Positions 6,300-7,777 of a stretch of DNA of 7,777 bases are shown piece by piece. The notes beneath the pieces were generated by a model. That model did no database searches. It was given only the letters and a program-made list of their open reading frames with translations, and was not told the DNA's origin. The stretch spans positions 1 to 7,777 of the forward strand of contig JAOACU010000138.1 of the NCBI GenBank assembly GCA_026417715.1, written 5' to 3'. The translations under genes and the position numbers were made by a program. Positions within the stretch are counted from its first letter, which is position 1; each line of letters begins with the position of its first letter. The stretch is from Anaerolineae bacterium (GTDB lineage: Bacteria; Chloroflexota; Anaerolineae; UBA4142).

Positions 6300-6324
6300 A
6301 AAGAGGAAGAAAAAATCCAAAAAC

Positions 6325-6429
6325 TTATTTCTTGGCAAGTTTCTGTTTCTTTTTTTCGCGCGGGCGCGTGCGCCCGTAGGTGCCGCGCCAAATCTTACCG
6401 CGCCGTGTCCGCCGATCGCCTTTACCCAT
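6325..6429 (-). CDS. thx: 30S ribosomal protein bTHX (34 aa)
   Basis: On the minus strand the ATG at 6429 opens a 34-codon frame ending in TAA. It begins MGKGDRRTRRGKIWRGTYG and ends in a Lys-rich tail (residues 26-34). The start is nearly identical to the Thermus thermophilus small-subunit protein Thx, which sits in the head of the 30S subunit between 16S rRNA helices and stabilises it. The protein is about half Arg and Lys, as expected for an rRNA-packing peptide; the tail is a few residues longer than in Thermus. A textbook AAGGAGGTGA lies five bases before the ATG, inside the end of the dinB-like gene, whose TAA overlaps this start by 8 nt. Expression is therefore probably coupled to that gene or boosted by independent initiation. 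Its size makes it easy to miss in automated calling. Confidence 0.95.
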   Translation of the reverse strand: MGKGDRRTRRGKIWRGTYGRTRPREKKKQKLAKK

Positions 6430-6919
6430 TCGACTCACCTCCTTGCATCAACTTGTGTTGTGCATCGCGCATATGGAACAATTGATGACCATAGATCGAA
6501 ATGAGCAGAGTCTCCAACGAGATTTCGCCGAGCGCAGGATGATTGCCCACACGATCGAGTTGTGCGTCGTCCAGCGTGCGCGCCCACGCGAGCGTGGCTT
6601 GGCGCGCGGTGTTGAGCGCGTCGAGTAGTTGTTGCGGCGTCGCGTCGCGTAGACGCTCTTGCTCTTGCGCGTTGAACGCATCATAATCGAAATTCTCTGG
6701 CGAACCCGCACCACCTGCCGCAACATCTTGCGCGAGTTTCAACAAATTTTCTTCCGCCGAAACAAAATGCGCCAAGAGTTCGCGCATCGTCCACACGTGC
6801 GGGTCATCGTAGATGACGCGTTGCCATTGTTCAGGTGTCAGCGCGCTAAAAATTTCGTTGGTCTTGCGCGCGCCTTTTTCTAGTTTGCTGATAATGTCGT
6901 CGAGACGAGGGGATGACAC
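6422..6919 (-). CDS. DinB-fold (DinB/YfiT-like) putative metalloenzyme
   Basis: This 165-aa cytosolic protein has the four-helix pattern of the DinB/YfiT superfamily, whose characterised members include bacillithiol- and mycothiol-dependent transferases. Three His residues are placed as in the metal site of the family: His51 in WTMRELLAHF, and His145 and His149 in YGHQLFHMRD. The substrate is unknown. There is no membrane segment or signal peptide. The GTG start (6917-6919) is supported by AAGGAGG at 6924-6930, though only four bases separate them, which is tight. The gene lies 35 bp after the PIN toxin gene and overlaps the bTHX gene by 8 nt, with the bTHX ribosome binding site inside its last codons. 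I see no convincing promoter of its own, so it may be read from upstream. Confidence 0.82.
   Translation of the reverse strand: MSSPRLDDIISKLEKGARKTNEIFSALTPEQWQRVIYDDPHVWTMRELLAHFVSAEENLLKLAQDVAAGGAGSPENFDYDAFNAQEQERLRDATPQQLLDALNTARQATLAWARTLDDAQLDRVGNHPALGEISLETLLISIYGHQLFHMRDAQHKLMQGGESNG
6435..6444 (-). promoter_or_regulatory. Consensus Shine-Dalgarno (AAGGAGGTGA) of bTHX
   Basis: All ten bases match the complement of a standard 16S rRNA 3' end, and five bases separate it from the ATG. It is embedded in the last codons of the upstream gene and suggests strong initiation, as expected for a ribosomal protein. Confidence 0.85.
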
Positions 6920-6954
6920 CTAACCTCCTTTTATTTTTGGACGAGTCGCTAACA

Positions 6955-7404
6955 TCACCTAGCAAAATCGTCAACGATAAGAATCGAAATCTCTGACACA
7001 TTCTTCATTTGTCTGTCGTTAGTGATAACCGCCTGTGCACCAGCCACTAGGGCGGTAGCAATCTGTATTGCATCTGGCGTCCGTAGGTTGTACTGAGCGC
7101 GCAATTCTGCTGCACGGCGCGCGATTATTGCATCCACAGGCATCGTCCAAACCTTTGCGGAATTGAGTAGTGCCGTTGTGTATGCGGTAACCAAATCATT
7201 GCGCCGAAGACGCAGAGGTTGTGCTATGACCTCAATCAGCGTAATGATGGATGTGATCACACGAAATTCCAAATCGGTATCTAAACGCGCAAAGATAGGA
7301 CGTATAATTGGTAGATACCGCGAATGCTCTTGATAAGCATAGATGAAAATATTCGTATCCAACGCAACCACGCGAAATGCGGCGATGGCTTGGGCTAATT
7401 CCAT
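6955..7404 (-). CDS. PIN-domain toxin (VapC-like ribonuclease)
   Basis: This 149-aa protein is of usual VapC length and has the four acidic positions of a PIN nuclease: Asp16 (LDTNIFIYAY), Glu58 (LIEV), Asp111 (RTPDAIQIATAL) and Asp130 (TNDRQM). VapC toxins cut tRNA or rRNA and stop translation when the antitoxin is lost; the target here cannot be told. The ATG overlaps the end of the upstream antitoxin gene by 10 nt, and GGAG lies eight bases before it, so the two are probably translated together. The active site looks intact. The pair is less rich in CGCG-type codons than its neighbours, which would fit acquisition by transfer, but this is only an impression. A housekeeping PIN protein is possible but less likely given the small overlapping upstream gene. 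Confidence 0.87.
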   Translation of the reverse strand: MELAQAIAAFRVVALDTNIFIYAYQEHSRYLPIIRPIFARLDTDLEFRVITSIITLIEVIAQPLRLRRNDLVTAYTTALLNSAKVWTMPVDAIIARRAAELRAQYNLRTPDAIQIATALVAGAQAVITNDRQMKNVSEISILIVDDFAR

Positions 7405-7616
7405 GTGTCACGCTCCGCTTTGACATAAGTGTCAACGTCAACATCCTGCCAAATCTCTTTGCCCATACCAATAAGTGACAACCATTGGATTGTCGGTGTT
7501 GTCGGTGTTGTCGGTGATGCGCCCAATCGTGCACCCAATCTCTCAACTGCAATTTGCAGTTGGTACAAAGTTTGTTTGACCAAGAGTAATTCGCGTTCAA
7601 CTTCGGAAATAATCAT
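7395..7616 (-). CDS. Putative antitoxin of the PIN toxin (VapB-like)
   Basis: This 73-aa protein is encoded directly upstream of the PIN toxin and overlaps it by 10 nt, the usual antitoxin position. Residues 1-32 form a Leu- and Glu-rich helix with coiled-coil character. A short Pro-Thr linker (SPTTPTTPT, 34-42) follows, then an acidic, aromatic tail with GKEIWQDVDVDTYVKAERD. Tails of this kind typically wrap the toxin. I see no AbrB or ribbon-helix-helix DNA-binding motif, so autoregulation is uncertain; the N-terminal helix may serve for dimerisation. The linker is encoded by a 9-bp tandem repeat. AAAGGA lies five bases before the ATG. Assignment rests mostly on gene order and tail composition, not on a family signature. 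Confidence 0.68.
   Translation of the reverse strand: MIISEVERELLLVKQTLYQLQIAVERLGARLGASPTTPTTPTIQWLSLIGMGKEIWQDVDVDTYVKAERDTWN
7491..7517. repeat. Tandem 9-bp repeat (tgtcggtgt) inside the antitoxin gene
   Basis: There are three consecutive units, the last ending in a instead of t. Being a multiple of three, copy changes would lengthen or shorten the Pro-Thr linker (PTT units) without shifting the frame. Confidence 0.85.
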
Positions 7617-7672
7617 TTCTCTATCCTTTCTATGCCGTTTCTGTATCTCTCATGCTCATCTTCCATTCTTCA

Positions 7673-7777
7673 TCACTCCAACACCGCCGCTTGAATCTTG
7701 AACAACTCACCGATGCCCTCGCGCGCCAAATCCAGCAAACGCTCCATCGCATCGCGCGAGAACGGTTCGCCTTCCGC
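7673..7777 (-). CDS. rph: Ribonuclease PH, C-terminal fragment
   Basis: Only the last 34 codons are in the window; the rest lies beyond the right edge. The visible residues, AEGEPFSRDAMERLL followed by DLAREGIGELFKIQAAVLE and a TGA stop, match the conserved C-terminus of bacterial RNase PH (typically ..TAEGxPFSRxxLxxLLDLAxxGI..LxxxQ..AL). RNase PH is a phosphate-dependent 3'-to-5' exoribonuclease that trims tRNA 3' ends in the cytosol. The stop is followed by 56 bp before the antitoxin gene, with no terminator hairpin that I can see, so transcription may continue into the toxin-antitoxin pair. The identification rests on a short segment, but its pattern is distinctive. Confidence 0.85.
   Translation of the reverse strand, partial: AEGEPFSRDAMERLLDLAREGIGELFKIQAAVLE

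Noticed and set aside
6362..6375. GGGCGC-GTGCGCCC-type hairpin near the end of bTHX as a terminator
   Set aside because: It lies inside the bTHX coding sequence and the run after it on the minus strand is A, not T; the palindrome follows from Arg and Pro codons.
6931..6990. TTGACG on the minus strand as -35 box of a dinB promoter
   Set aside because: No acceptable -10 box lies 16-18 bp downstream (TTAGCG or TAGCGA only).

Overview
The window looks like chromosomal sequence from a Chloroflexota-type bacterium (Anaerolineae-like, probably an environmental genome). This is inferred from gene flavour, the abundance of CGCG-rich codons, a 7-bp tandem spacer repeat and dispersed 'cacgaaggtcacgaag'-type intergenic repeats; nothing in the window fixes the taxonomy.

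Left part (plus strand): the 3' end of an unrecognised gene, then a short heptamer tandem repeat, then a 547-aa GAF-GAF-GGDEF protein, a probable diguanylate cyclase. Its near-consensus promoter sits so close to the ATG that the mRNA is probably leaderless. The gene ends inside a degenerate copy of an intergenic repeat. It converges on a minus-strand operon through a hairpin that works as a terminator in both directions.

Middle (minus strand, read right to left): proS (prolyl-tRNA synthetase) has its own strong promoter (TTGACT-17-TATACT). It is followed by a perfect 26-bp palindrome and then three tightly overlapping genes: a calcineurin-like metallophosphoesterase, a ParB-box/DUF4032-like protein and a LOG-family nucleotide hydrolase. 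They are joined by a 4-nt ATGA overlap and a 14-nt overlap, which suggests translational coupling. The module's job is unknown. The phosphoesterase and the LOG protein both deviate from consensus at motif positions, and this is the best candidate in the window for something undescribed.

Right part (minus strand): the C-terminal end of ribonuclease PH (rph), a VapB-like/PIN toxin-antitoxin pair with a 10-nt overlap, a DinB-fold protein, and a 34-aa gene for ribosomal protein bTHX. The bTHX gene overlaps dinB by 8 nt and has a perfect Shine-Dalgarno sequence. Between bTHX and proS lies about 300 bp without a gene. It holds a 140-bp MITE-like inverted-repeat element, a small hairpin and the proS promoter.
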